Assembly (NCBI GenBank): GCA_947503305.1
Contig: CANNDF010000001.1
Coordinates: 124,001-188,000 of the forward strand
Source: an uncultured Dokdonia sp.
Lineage (GTDB): Bacteria; Bacteroidota; Bacteroidia; Flavobacteriales; Flavobacteriaceae
Length of the DNA: 64,000 nt
Direction of reading: 5' to 3'
Shown piece after piece: positions 16,129-24,621 of this stretch. The notes under the pieces are model-generated. The model was not told the DNA's origin, searched no databases, and worked only from the letters and a program-made list of their open reading frames with translations. Positions within the stretch are counted from its first letter, which is position 1. Each line of letters starts with the position of its first letter. The position numbers and the translations under genes are program-made.

Positions 16129-17544
16129 TTAAAACTGAAAATAAATAAACTGTTCGCCACTTCCTTGCGCCAGACAGATCAAGAAAAACAAAATAGCCCA
16201 CAACACCCCCAAAACCCATGAAGGGGTTTTAATAGAAACTTCTTTCATAGATGTATTGCGCATGATCCAATGACATAAAAATAGTCCTGAAATCACAATA
16301 AGTACTTTACCTATCTCTGCTACTCCTAGGATTTTTTCTCCCTCAGAATTCATAAAAAACATAGAAGCTATCATATCATTTGCAATAGCAAATTCTTTAG
16401 CTCTAAAAAAGACCCAGGTAATATTTACCAACATATAGGTAAGCAGTGCTAAGAATATACCATTCCAAGCATTTATTTTTAGTTTAATCACATTTTTGAG
16501 TAACCGTTCCCCCACAAGGTATATCCCATGCAATGCGCCCCAAATCACAAAAGTCCATGCGGCACCATGCCATAAACCTCCGAGTAACATGGTAAGCATA
16601 AGAGCGACATACATTCTTGTAATACCATGACGATTGCCTCCTAACGGAATATATAAATAGTCCCGCAACCAACTAGATAATGATATATGCCACCTACGCC
16701 ATAGGTCTGAAAATCCTATTGATGCATATGGATATCTAAAATTATCTGGTAATACAATACCCAACATTAATGCGATTCCTATAGCACAGGTAGAATAACC
16801 GGCAAAGTCAAAAAATATCTGCCCTGAAAATGCAAGTGTCCCTACCCAGGCATCTAGCCCATGTAAAATTTTACCCGCATCAAAAACTGCATCTGACGTA
16901 CTTGAAAGTAACGCATCTGCCAAAACCACCTTTTGAAAAACACCGATAGTAAGTAAAAACAACCCCCATATAAACTGATTGATTGTAGCCTTTTTTGGCT
17001 CATAAAATTGTGTAATAAGATCTTTTGCACGTACAATAGGTCCCGCAACTAACTGTGGGAAAAAAGTAACATACAACGCAAAGTCTAAAAATGTACGTGC
17101 CCGCTCTCCTTTACGCTGATACATATCAATAGTATAGGACATGGTTTGGAATGTATAAAAAGAAATTCCCATAGGTAAAATAATATCCAAGGGTCGTGCT
17201 TTAAAATCCCATCCTAAAGAAGTAACAATAGATGTGAAATTTTCTAATAAAAAATTTCCATATTTAAAAAAGGCCAAAAAACCTAAGTTAACTATCATAC
17301 TTAGTAATAACCATAACTTTCGTTTACGTTTATCCTCTATAACAGCAAGCTTTTTTCCTGCTGTCCAATCAACTACTGTAGATATCCATAATAAAATAAT
17401 CAATGGAGGATTCCACATACCATAAAATACGTAACTAGACAAAAGCAACATTCTTTTTTTTGCTGTCCAGTTTAAAAACTTAGAATAATATAAGGCCAAT
17501 ACAATAATCAGAAAAGCCACAAAACTGAGTGAATTAAATAACAT
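16129..17544 (-). CDS. MBOAT family O-acyltransferase (AlgI-like)
   Basis: A 471-residue polytopic membrane enzyme with about ten hydrophobic segments. The MBOAT signature is visible as FRYPYASIGFSDLWRRWHIS and LLGGLWHGAAWTF, the latter with the active-site His. AlgI-type proteins move acetyl groups across the inner membrane onto exported polysaccharides or cell-wall components, with a periplasmic SGNH partner. Such a partner is encoded two bases upstream (17547-18578), so the pair probably forms one O-acetylation machine; the polymer it modifies is not known. Confidence 0.92.
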   Translation of the reverse strand: MLFNSLSFVAFLIIVLALYYSKFLNWTAKKRMLLLSSYVFYGMWNPPLIILLWISTVVDWTAGKKLAVIEDKRKRKLWLLLSMIVNLGFLAFFKYGNFLLENFTSIVTSLGWDFKARPLDIILPMGISFYTFQTMSYTIDMYQRKGERARTFLDFALYVTFFPQLVAGPIVRAKDLITQFYEPKKATINQFIWGLFLLTIGVFQKVVLADALLSSTSDAVFDAGKILHGLDAWVGTLAFSGQIFFDFAGYSTCAIGIALMLGIVLPDNFRYPYASIGFSDLWRRWHISLSSWLRDYLYIPLGGNRHGITRMYVALMLTMLLGGLWHGAAWTFVIWGALHGIYLVGERLLKNVIKLKINAWNGIFLALLTYMLVNITWVFFRAKEFAIANDMIASMFFMNSEGEKILGVAEIGKVLIVISGLFLCHWIMRNTSMKEVSIKTPSWVLGVLWAILFFLICLAQGSGEQFIYFQF

Positions 17545-17546
17545 AA

Positions 17547-18578
17547 TTAATGAGCTTTACGATTAGTAATTTGTTTATCTGCAATAAGGATATTGACAAG
17601 TTCTTTTGTAAATATCTTAGCATCTGGAGAATACAAGTGTGACTCTTCAGGACATGTAAAATGTCGTAAGGTATCGTAATCCTCAAAGTGATATCCTTTT
17701 TCTCCGGTTTGTGCAAGAAAGGCATCCCAGTTTTCAGTTCTTGGTATTTTTTTATGCTCTCGTTCTCTATTTCCTCCGCTAGAAGGACAACGTACAAAAA
17801 TCACATTTCCTCCACGCTCTTTGAATATAGCAAGTAACGGTTTATAATAAGATACTACAGGGTCCAAAACAGGGTCTGGACGTCGTTCCCAACCATATCC
17901 CCAAACCTTGATCACTGTATTTGCAAAAGCAGTATCTGTTTTGACTTTTTCAAACATTGTTACATTACGATCTCCATCTACAAACCCAAAATTATTAAAA
18001 GGGGGGCGGCCTTGTGGCAATCTATTGCCCATAGAAATAGAATTGACAAGTGTCTTTAAATCAATATCATCTGCCCATTCTTCTTCAGAAGCATTTAAAA
18101 ATGCAAAGTTGTGTTCAAGAGGAACAGATAAGTAATGGTTTGCACGTTGGGCATACGTCTGTTCATAATAATGGCGTAATCTTTTTGTAGGGCGATCCCA
18201 CATAAACCCTTTACCGGGTTGGCTAAAAAATAGCCCAGGACTTATACCAATGACTACAGTACCCTTAAAATCTGTTTCTTCAACTATTTCTTTAAAAATA
18301 GGTGTCGGTGTCGTTCCATCTGAAGCAAGCATAATAGGTCGAACTCCCGTCTCTTCTTCCCATTCGTCCAACTGGATATCATAATGGACTCTTGAAGATC
18401 CCAGTAATACGACATCATCAGAAGAAAGCTTATCTACTTTTGCGCGTTGTATTGCCCAGAGTGCTTTATTGTCATCAAGTTCTGAAACATAGCCTTGAGA
18501 TCGAACATAGAATTCCCATATGGCAAGGAAAGCAATGCCAAGAAGAATGGCAATGCCTACTGATTTTTTTAAGTTCAT
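17547..18578 (-). CDS. membrane-anchored SGNH-like protein, partner of MBOAT
   Basis: A 343-residue protein with an N-terminal signal anchor (about 6-24). VLLGSSRVHYD (about 57-67) looks like SGNH block I with the nucleophilic Ser, and ESHLYSPDA near the C-terminus resembles the block V His region; a Gly/Asn block is less clear. By analogy with AlgJ/AlgX or PatB it would accept an acyl group from the adjacent MBOAT and place it on a polymer in the periplasm. It is the first gene of a two-gene operon with only two bases before the MBOAT start. Confidence 0.75.
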   Translation of the reverse strand: MNLKKSVGIAILLGIAFLAIWEFYVRSQGYVSELDDNKALWAIQRAKVDKLSSDDVVLLGSSRVHYDIQLDEWEEETGVRPIMLASDGTTPTPIFKEIVEETDFKGTVVIGISPGLFFSQPGKGFMWDRPTKRLRHYYEQTYAQRANHYLSVPLEHNFAFLNASEEEWADDIDLKTLVNSISMGNRLPQGRPPFNNFGFVDGDRNVTMFEKVKTDTAFANTVIKVWGYGWERRPDPVLDPVVSYYKPLLAIFKERGGNVIFVRCPSSGGNREREHKKIPRTENWDAFLAQTGEKGYHFEDYDTLRHFTCPEESHLYSPDAKIFTKELVNILIADKQITNRKAH

Positions 18579-18583
18579 TTTAG

Positions 18584-18605
18584 TGTCATTTCTAATCGAA
18601 TGACA
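18584..18605. repeat. inverted repeat before the SGNH-MBOAT operon
   Basis: TGTCATT (18584-18590) and AATGACA (18599-18605) form a 7-bp dyad with an eight-base spacer, just upstream of the SGNH-like start. It is placed where an operator or 5' mRNA hairpin would act. Confidence 0.4.
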
Positions 18606-18797
18606 AAACGAGGGAACTTGGCTATTTTAATTTAGACAAGGAAATTGTCAAAAAATTAATTGGTTAGGTTGTTTTCGACATTAAAGATAAAAAAATAAAC
18701 TTATTAAATTACAGGTAGTTACCCTTGTTTATGTACAAAAACCTCTTATTAAAAAAGATAATACATACTATATAATAAGATTTTGACAATAGGTTTT

Positions 18798-18827
18798 GAT
18801 ATCTTTTTTACTTTCAAAAAAGATATC
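18798..18827. terminator. perfect 12-bp hairpin after the M28 peptidase gene
   Basis: GATATC-T6 (18798-18809) pairs perfectly with A6-GATATC (18816-18827) around a six-base loop. It lies ten bases past the stop of the M28 gene. There is no U-run after the stem in either direction, so it may stabilise or process the 3' end as well as terminate. Confidence 0.5.
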
Positions 18828-18836
18828 ACTTATCTA

Positions 18837-20315
18837 TCAATTAGTATACAATGCCTTTCCTGCAGCTTCATATTTATCTCCTTTTGTCCAAGTAGGAGTT
18901 ACAGGGTCATTCCCTATACTACGTCCTGCAAGGACATATGCACTAAAGAATTTGTATAGATAATCATAATCCAACGTTTTTGCCTCATCTCCTGGTCTGT
19001 GATAATACTTTGTAACATCTCCATTAAATGCTGTAAAACCTAAAGAAAATGTAGGTGCTGGAATTCCTTTTGCTGCAAAATTTACATTATCACTCCTATC
19101 AAAAAGACCTTGTTCAGGGGCAGGGTCATCTACCGCTTTTAATCCAAAAGCACTTGAAGCATCCTTGATATGTTGTGCTGCTGTCGTTCTGGGTAATCCT
19201 ATAATAGTCACAAGTGATGTATCATTGTATCCTGCATTATCACTATTAAAACAATATACCATTTGTTTAAGTGGTAATACTGGATTTTCTACATAAAAAG
19301 AACTCCCTAGCAATCCTTTTTCTTCTCCAGTAAATAAGATAAATAACGCCGATCGTTTTGTAGGATATTTTGCAAGATTTTCTGCCATACTTAATACTGT
19401 TGTAGTTCCTACCGCATTATCACGAGCTCCATTATAAATAACATCGCCAGTTTCATCTGGTGTTCCAATACCTACATGATCATAATGTGCTGAGTAGATA
19501 ATATACTCTTCTTTTAGCTTAGGATCTGTACCTTCTACAACACCTATCACATTTTGAGATTTTATAATTTCTTTTTGAGGATCGCTCATTTTAAATTGAG
19601 TAGGAATAGAAGCTTTTGCTGTAAGACTCTTTGCAATTTTATTTTCTTTATCTAATACCCATATATAAGGTAAAATAGCTGTGTCCTCATTTTCTGTTAT
19701 AATACTAATCGCAGGAGCATTAAAGTTATGTTCTATAAACCCCCATATTTGATCATTCGCATCTAATAGTTCAATGATCCCTAAAGCACCATTTTCTTTT
19801 GCTAGTTGTTGCTTTTTTTCTCGCAATCCAAAAGCGGCACGTGTATCTTTTGTGTCTGCACTACCTGCCTGTATAATCACTAACTTCCCTTTTACAGATA
19901 CTCCTTCATAATCCTTTTCTAATCCATACCCTAAGTATATAGCATTTTTAGAATACTCTACGGCTGCAGGTTCTAATAATGCATAATCTGTTATAGCATC
20001 TCCATTAATGGAAATACTTACATCTGTAGGAGGTGATTTTTTTTGAAGATTGACTTCTTGATAATAGGTATCTGTTTTAGGGTTAGGCTGTACTCCATAA
20101 CTACGCAATGTATTTGCAAGATAAGAAGCCGCTATTTTATTTTCTGATGTGCCAGTCTCTCGCCCTTTTAATAAATCATCTGCTAGAAAATATATATGGC
20201 CTTCTATTTTTGATTTTGAAACGGTTTCTTGTGTTTTGTCCTTATCACTTTGTCCAAAAATTGTAAGTGTACTTAGACTTAGCATTGCAAATACTAGAAA
20301 TACTGTTTTTTTCAT
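18837..20315 (-). CDS. secreted M28 family metallopeptidase
   Basis: A 492-residue protein with a signal peptide (about 1-21, ending at TIFGQ). A PA-type insert around 120-240 is followed by the M28 zinc peptidase domain: IIYSAHYDHVG (first zinc His and bridging Asp region), NGARDNAVGTTTVLSMAENL, FTGEEKGLLGS (catalytic Glu-Glu) and FNSDNAG. These proteins are aminopeptidases or glutamate carboxypeptidase-like enzymes acting in the periplasm or outside. It stands alone and is divergent from the DUF5995 gene. Confidence 0.92.
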   Translation of the reverse strand: MKKTVFLVFAMLSLSTLTIFGQSDKDKTQETVSKSKIEGHIYFLADDLLKGRETGTSENKIAASYLANTLRSYGVQPNPKTDTYYQEVNLQKKSPPTDVSISINGDAITDYALLEPAAVEYSKNAIYLGYGLEKDYEGVSVKGKLVIIQAGSADTKDTRAAFGLREKKQQLAKENGALGIIELLDANDQIWGFIEHNFNAPAISIITENEDTAILPYIWVLDKENKIAKSLTAKASIPTQFKMSDPQKEIIKSQNVIGVVEGTDPKLKEEYIIYSAHYDHVGIGTPDETGDVIYNGARDNAVGTTTVLSMAENLAKYPTKRSALFILFTGEEKGLLGSSFYVENPVLPLKQMVYCFNSDNAGYNDTSLVTIIGLPRTTAAQHIKDASSAFGLKAVDDPAPEQGLFDRSDNVNFAAKGIPAPTFSLGFTAFNGDVTKYYHRPGDEAKTLDYDYLYKFFSAYVLAGRSIGNDPVTPTWTKGDKYEAAGKALYTN

Positions 20316-20453
20316 GAGTCATTATTTATACTCTAAAAATAAGTAATCTATCCCTTACTTTATTATTCCTTCACAATTATAGTAGTCCACCCATTTGATC
20401 ATCTGATTACTTATTTCTAACTTTAATACTTCTAACTACCTGATTAGATTGAC

Positions 20454-21206
20454 ATGAAACAAGCTACTACCATAGATGAAGTACTATCAATTCTTGAGAA
20501 TATCATCGTGACAGAAGTAGCAAATAATAACAATCTTGCTTTATTTCCCATACTTTATAAAAAAGTAACAGAACGGATTAAGCTAGGCATAACCCAAAAA
20601 GAATTTGAAGACAACCATAGAATGGAGCGTCTCGATGTTATTTTTGCAAATAGATATATCAAAGCCTATTTTGAGTATAAAAATGGTGAAGAACCATCTC
20701 TGAGCTGGAAAAATGCATTTGAAGCTACTAAAAACAAAAAGCTTCTTATTCTACAGCATCTTCTTTTAGGAATTAATGCGCATATTAATTTAGACCTTGG
20801 GATTGCTGTTTCAGAAACCATAGGAGCCCAAAATGATTTGCACCCAATTCATACGGATTTTAATAAAATCAATGAAATATTAGCTAGTATGGTAGACTCC
20901 CTACAACAAAAGATAGGTTTGGTTTCTCCTTTCTTTTATTTACTAGACAAAGTAGCCGATGGTAAAGAGGATCTGATTGCAACTTTCAGTATTAATATCG
21001 CTCGTGATGAAGCTTGGTTATTTGCAAACAAATATCATGATGCCTTAAACAAAGAAACTTGTCTCACTGACCGTGATGTATCTATAGCCAATCTAGCTAT
21101 TAAAATTTCTACCACAAAAAGCCGGGTGTTACGATGGGCAATCCGTTTTATTCGTTGGTTTGAACGTAAAGATATAGCGCAAGTTGCTGATACTTTGAGT
21201 AGTTAA
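20454..21206 (+). CDS. DUF5995 family protein
   Basis: A 250-residue soluble, mainly helical protein. The stretch FANRYIKAYFEYKNGEEPSL followed by ILQHLLLGINAHINLDLGIAV (about 101-121), with two His and an Asp, is the most conserved-looking part and could bind a metal. It fits the DUF5995 family; no biochemical function is established that I know of. No signal peptide is seen. The gene is single, convergent with the arsC gene ending at 21224. Confidence 0.78.
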   Translation: MKQATTIDEVLSILENIIVTEVANNNNLALFPILYKKVTERIKLGITQKEFEDNHRMERLDVIFANRYIKAYFEYKNGEEPSLSWKNAFEATKNKKLLILQHLLLGINAHINLDLGIAVSETIGAQNDLHPIHTDFNKINEILASMVDSLQQKIGLVSPFFYLLDKVADGKEDLIATFSINIARDEAWLFANKYHDALNKETCLTDRDVSIANLAIKISTTKSRVLRWAIRFIRWFERKDIAQVADTLSS

Positions 21207-21223
21207 ATAGATAATATAAAACA

Positions 21224-21643
21224 CTATAAATGTGTAGCTACAAAATCTTTACAATAAGCTTTAATTTCATTTCTCGCTTTCGCAAAAGCTACCTCTGTTT
21301 CTTCTCCTCCTCCTACAAACTTAGAGGGGTCATAAAAGTTATGATGTAATCGCGTTGCGTTAGGAGCAGCAATAAAAGGACAGTTTTCATATGCGTGATC
21401 GCACACTGTGATAATAAAGTCCCATGCAACTCCCTGATATTCGTCTACATGATTAGATGTATGTCCAGTAATATCTATGCCATCTTTTTTCATAGTAGCT
21501 ATAGCTCCGGGATTTAATCCATGTGTTTCTATTCCCGCCGAATATATACTAGCTTTATCACTAGCCATTTGCTCTAAATATCCATGTGCCATTTGACTAC
21601 GGCAACTATTTCCTGTACATAGTACGAGTATGTTTTTTTTCAT
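21224..21643 (-). CDS. arsC: arsenate reductase, thioredoxin-coupled low-MW phosphatase type
   Basis: A 139-residue protein of the LMW protein-tyrosine-phosphatase fold. The anion loop CTGNSCRS (Cys9 to Arg15, CX5R) is present, and the redox cysteines appear in ITVCDHAYENCPF, as in thioredoxin-dependent ArsC that reduces arsenate to arsenite. It is the last gene of the ars-type operon (24476 down to 21224). No arsenite exporter (ArsB or Acr3) is nearby. The coding sequence includes a near-copy of the iterated palindrome at 21276, read as AFAKA. Confidence 0.9.
   Translation of the reverse strand: MKKNILVLCTGNSCRSQMAHGYLEQMASDKASIYSAGIETHGLNPGAIATMKKDGIDITGHTSNHVDEYQGVAWDFIITVCDHAYENCPFIAAPNATRLHHNFYDPSKFVGGGEETEVAFAKARNEIKAYCKDFVATHL
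21276..21289. repeat. iterated palindrome copy with one synonymous change, inside arsC
   Basis: GCTTTCGCAAAAGC differs at one base from the 14-base palindrome. On the coding strand the change turns Phe codon TTC into TTT, so AFAKA is kept. Confidence 0.85.
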
Positions 21644-21703
21644 AGTATTTTATAAAAGGAGATTCTTCCTCTATTTTTTTAGTGTTTAGTTTATGTTATA
21701 CTG

Positions 21704-22201
21704 CTATATAAACAATTTACTTCTTCTCTCCATTAATACATTATCATGCCAGAAACCATCACGCATTCCTAATTTTTTACGTACGCCTACAATTTTAAAA
21801 CCACATTTCTCATGCAATCGAATACTAGCACTATTTTGTGTAAAAATTTTTGCTTGTAATGTCCAGAAACCTGCTTTCTCGCTCTCCAAAATCAAATGAT
21901 CCAGTAGGTATTTACCAATCCCTTTTCCATGCATTTCTCGAGCTATATATATTGTTACTTCGGCAACCCCTTTATAAACTTCTCTACTCGAAAAAGGGGT
22001 AAGTGCACACCATCCCATGACAACACCTTCATTTTTATATACAAAACGACATGGTTTTAAATACTTTGCGTCCCAGTCTTCCCAATCTGGGACATTTATT
22101 TCAAAAGTAGCAATCCCAGAAGACATTCCTTCTTGATAGATTATAGCACATCTAGGATAATCTTCTTTTGAAAAGGATTCTATGTTATCCATATGAATCA
22201 T
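21704..22201 (-). CDS. GNAT acetyltransferase, phosphinothricin/arsinothricin (ArsN)-like
   Basis: A 165-residue GNAT with the phosphinothricin acetyltransferase pattern: SSGIATFEINVPDWEDWD at about 29-46, VAEVTIYIAREMHGKGIGKYL with the acetyl-CoA loop, and IRLHEKCGF near the end. Homologues in ars operons (ArsN) acetylate the glutamate analogue arsinothricin. Its place between DUF6428 and arsC supports an ArsN role, but phosphinothricin, methionine sulfoximine or another amino acid remain possible. A second ATG three codons downstream (22192) could be the true start. Confidence 0.8.
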   Translation of the reverse strand: MIHMDNIESFSKEDYPRCAIIYQEGMSSGIATFEINVPDWEDWDAKYLKPCRFVYKNEGVVMGWCALTPFSSREVYKGVAEVTIYIAREMHGKGIGKYLLDHLILESEKAGFWTLQAKIFTQNSASIRLHEKCGFKIVGVRKKLGMRDGFWHDNVLMERRSKLFI

Positions 22202-22224
22202 TTTGTATGACTATATAAAAATCC

Positions 22225-22716
22225 CTAACAACAACCGCTTCCAGGAGCACATCCTCCCGCAACCTCACCTACTGCTGTAGGTTCTTCTATACCACATGCT
22301 TTTTTTGCTTTACAATCTGTTTGTTCAACCGCTAATTTAAGAATCAAGTTTGTCCCACGTATTTCATAATCGTTAACAAAAAGTTGCGCTGTATGAAAAG
22401 TAGCATTACTATATTCTATCTTAAGTTCTGCATCCATCGTATAGGGTTTCATACGCCCTACTTTAGAAAGAATTCCCATTGCTTTATAGGCACTCATGAA
22501 TTCGGTTTTACCTAACTCAGATGGGCTTTCCCATAATTGAACGATCGTTTCTTTCCAAGCATCAACCCCTGCTCCACAATCTACAGAGTCTACGGTAATA
22601 TGTTTTACTTCTGTAATGTGATAATTTGCACCTACAAGGAGGTTAGGAGCATATTCGAATAATAAAGATTTTCCTTGATGCTCTTTCAATAAATTTAAAA
22701 ATTCTTGTGTTTTCAT
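22225..22716 (-). CDS. DUF6428 family protein with cysteine-rich tail
   Basis: A 163-residue protein. The body has no clear catalytic motif, but the C-terminal part is rich in cysteine (DCKAKKACGIEE, then GGCAPGSGCC at the very end), fit to bind arsenite or another thiophilic metal. DUF6428 genes are typical members of ars clusters in Bacteroidetes. It is separated by two bases from the PLP decarboxylase upstream and 23 from the ArsN-like gene downstream, so it is well inside the operon. Confidence 0.8.
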   Translation of the reverse strand: MKTQEFLNLLKEHQGKSLLFEYAPNLLVGANYHITEVKHITVDSVDCGAGVDAWKETIVQLWESPSELGKTEFMSAYKAMGILSKVGRMKPYTMDAELKIEYSNATFHTAQLFVNDYEIRGTNLILKLAVEQTDCKAKKACGIEEPTAVGEVAGGCAPGSGCC

Positions 22717-22718
22717 AA

Positions 22719-24149
22719 TTAATATACGTTTACAGGAACGGTCTCTTTGATTTTATTGAGTAAGCGCTCCATATGCTTAACTGTTGTAAATGGGTTCATA
22801 AATGTAGTTCGAAGCCAGAATTCTCCTTTTAGTAAAGTAGAAACGATATAGAATTCACCATCTTCTAATAAGATCTTCCGAATTGTTTTATTGACCTGTT
22901 CTATAGGGTTTTTTGTACTATTTCGGGTATATCTAAAACATACGATATTGCTTTCTGGTTCAAAGGCAAGTTCAAAATCAGGATCCTCATCAATCTTCTT
23001 TGCAAAAACAGATGCCGATCTATAAAGCGTTGTTACAAAATCATCAAAAAACTGATCGCCATAAGCATTCCATATAGAAAAAAATCGCAAACTCATCATG
23101 CTCTTCGTGCATTCAAAAGTCCTTTTGGCAATATTAAACCAGTCTGGATCATCATTTTGTTCCCAGAGATATTGTGCTTTTTGACTAAAAGTAGCATAAC
23201 TATCTACTGCATTCTTAAAAAGAACAGCTGTTGTAATAGAAGAGGTCCCCATCATCTTATGACCATCTATAATTACAGAATCTGCGTCTTTAATTCCATT
23301 GAGTAAATGTGCATATGTACTTGAAAATATAGCCGCTCCTCCATGAGCTCCATCTATGTGAAACCATAGATTATTTGCTTTCGCGAAAGCAGAAATCCCT
23401 TCTAAATCATCATAAACTCCAGTACTTGTAGAAGGAGCACTTCCTATAATAGCAAATACTTCTAGTCCTTTACTTGTCGCTTGATCATAATAATCTTGTA
23501 GAAGATCTAATCTGATTTTATAATCTGTATTTACGGGTACCTTAATAATCCCTTCCTCGCCTAACCCCATGATTCTTGCCGAACGATCTATACAATAATG
23601 TGCTTCCTCTGAAACCATAATAGCTAGTTTGCTACTATGCCCCTCATTCCAGATATCTGTTCTTACCTTTGCTTTGCGTGCTGCAAGAAGTGCTGTAAGG
23701 TTTGCAAGCGTTCCTCCAGATGTAAGAAACCCATCGCCTTGTTGCCACCCTATTGTTTCTGTAAATTTTTCAATAACTACACGCTCTATAGCAGACGAAG
23801 CTTGTCCCATTTCATAAACGGCCATCCCGTTATTAAGTAGAGCACTGAGCATTGTTGATAGCCCAGAAACAGGTACTGTAGGTGCTATTTGATGTCCGAT
23901 ATACTTAGGATGATGTGTATGGATAGATCGCTTTAATACGTCTTCAAAAAAAGTTGCTGTAGAATGTTCTTGAGAGGCATATGTTTTCCAAAAGAGATAT
24001 TCTTCTTGAGGTGGCACCCAGGTATTCATTGTACTACTCTGCCCAGAGGTTGTCTGAGCAAGGTGATTAGACAACTTCTCGATAAGATCTTCCCCTTGCT
24101 TTTTAAACAAGGTACTATCATAGGCTTTATGTAAAGTAGGAGTACTCAA
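22719..24149 (-). CDS. group II PLP-dependent amino acid decarboxylase
   Basis: A 476-residue fold-type I decarboxylase of the glutamate/aromatic amino acid/diaminobutyrate type. FLTSGGTLANLTAL (about 140-153) holds the phosphate loop, HIDGAHGGAA (near 265) the PLP Asp, and IIDGHKMMGTSS (near 294-305) the PLP lysine. The start is TTG at 24149, three bases after the arsR stop, with no ATG available near it; translation is likely coupled to arsR. A decarboxylase is not a standard ars gene; its substrate is unknown. The iterated palindrome at 23377 is embedded in frame as AFAKA. Confidence 0.88.
   Translation of the reverse strand: MSTPTLHKAYDSTLFKKQGEDLIEKLSNHLAQTTSGQSSTMNTWVPPQEEYLFWKTYASQEHSTATFFEDVLKRSIHTHHPKYIGHQIAPTVPVSGLSTMLSALLNNGMAVYEMGQASSAIERVVIEKFTETIGWQQGDGFLTSGGTLANLTALLAARKAKVRTDIWNEGHSSKLAIMVSEEAHYCIDRSARIMGLGEEGIIKVPVNTDYKIRLDLLQDYYDQATSKGLEVFAIIGSAPSTSTGVYDDLEGISAFAKANNLWFHIDGAHGGAAIFSSTYAHLLNGIKDADSVIIDGHKMMGTSSITTAVLFKNAVDSYATFSQKAQYLWEQNDDPDWFNIAKRTFECTKSMMSLRFFSIWNAYGDQFFDDFVTTLYRSASVFAKKIDEDPDFELAFEPESNIVCFRYTRNSTKNPIEQVNKTIRKILLEDGEFYIVSTLLKGEFWLRTTFMNPFTTVKHMERLLNKIKETVPVNVY
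23377..23390. repeat. iterated palindrome inside the decarboxylase gene
   Basis: Exact GCTTTCGCGAAAGC with a further T/A pair outside (23376-23391), read on the minus strand as AFAKA. Confidence 0.95.
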
Positions 24150-24152
24150 AAT

Positions 24153-24476
24153 CTAACAGCATTTTGCTCTTGTATTTTCAAAAAAATCTTGAAAGTGCTG
24201 TTGCAATTGATCCCATTTTCTGACATCAATACTATAATACTGCGCTTTTCCTTTAAACTGACTTTTTAAAAGCCCAGCTTTACGGATTACCTGTAAATGC
24301 TGTGATGTAGTAGGTTGAGAGAGTCTTATTTTTTCTGATATGTCTTGACATAAACATCCATCACAATCTCCTATGTATTCTAATATAGCCACACGAGCTG
24401 GATTGGAAAGTACCTTGGCAAGGTCTGCCATTTGATTTGCTCGTATTGAATGAATGTGTCTTTTTGTTACGCCCAT
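24153..24476 (-). CDS. ArsR family metalloregulatory repressor
   Basis: A 107-residue winged-helix repressor. The recognition helix region is LSQPTTSQHLQVIRKAGLL (about 62-80), followed by the wing FKGKAQYYSID. Cysteines at GDCDGCLCQDI (about 46-56) and a terminal RAKCC could form the arsenite site, as in ArsR proteins that use helix or C-terminal thiols. It is the first gene of the operon, followed after three bases by the decarboxylase. A dyad between its promoter and start (24493-24524) is a candidate operator. Confidence 0.9.
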   Translation of the reverse strand: MGVTKRHIHSIRANQMADLAKVLSNPARVAILEYIGDCDGCLCQDISEKIRLSQPTTSQHLQVIRKAGLLKSQFKGKAQYYSIDVRKWDQLQQHFQDFFENTRAKCC

Positions 24477-24492
24477 AGTATTAGATTTTTGA

Positions 24493-24524
24493 ACATTTTA
24501 TGCATTTGACATCTATTAAAATGT
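24493..24524. promoter_or_regulatory. candidate ArsR operator dyad
   Basis: ACATTTTA (24493-24500) and TAAAATGT (24517-24524) form a perfect 8-bp inverted repeat with a 16-base spacer. It lies between the -7 box and the arsR ATG, where a bound repressor would block transcription of the operon. Confidence 0.45.
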
Positions 24525-24535
24525 AAAATGATGTA

Positions 24536-24564
24536 CAAATATAATCAAAATAGTAATATAGCAA
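24536..24564 (-). promoter_or_regulatory. promoter of the ars-type operon (TTG-N18-TATATTTG)
   Basis: On the minus strand TTG at 24564-24562 is followed after 18 bases by TATATTTG at 24543-24536, a full match to the Bacteroidetes consensus. It lies about 60 bases before the arsR start. Confidence 0.65.
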
Positions 24565-24587
24565 TATTACGATTATAAATTTTAACA

Positions 24588-24615
24588 AAAAACCGAAAAT
24601 TTCTTTTCGGTTTTT
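24588..24615. terminator. rho-independent terminator after the TM2 gene
   Basis: A perfect 12-bp stem AAAAACCGAAAA / TTTTCGGTTTTT with a four-base loop and A/T runs on both sides, six bases past the TM2 gene stop. It insulates the ars promoter from the upstream gene. Confidence 0.8.
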
Positions 24616-24621
24616 CTTATG

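Noticed and set aside
21224-24476. Ars operon as a recently acquired island
   Set aside because: The genes carry the same iterated palindrome as core genes, and I see no integrase, tRNA end or repeat at the borders.
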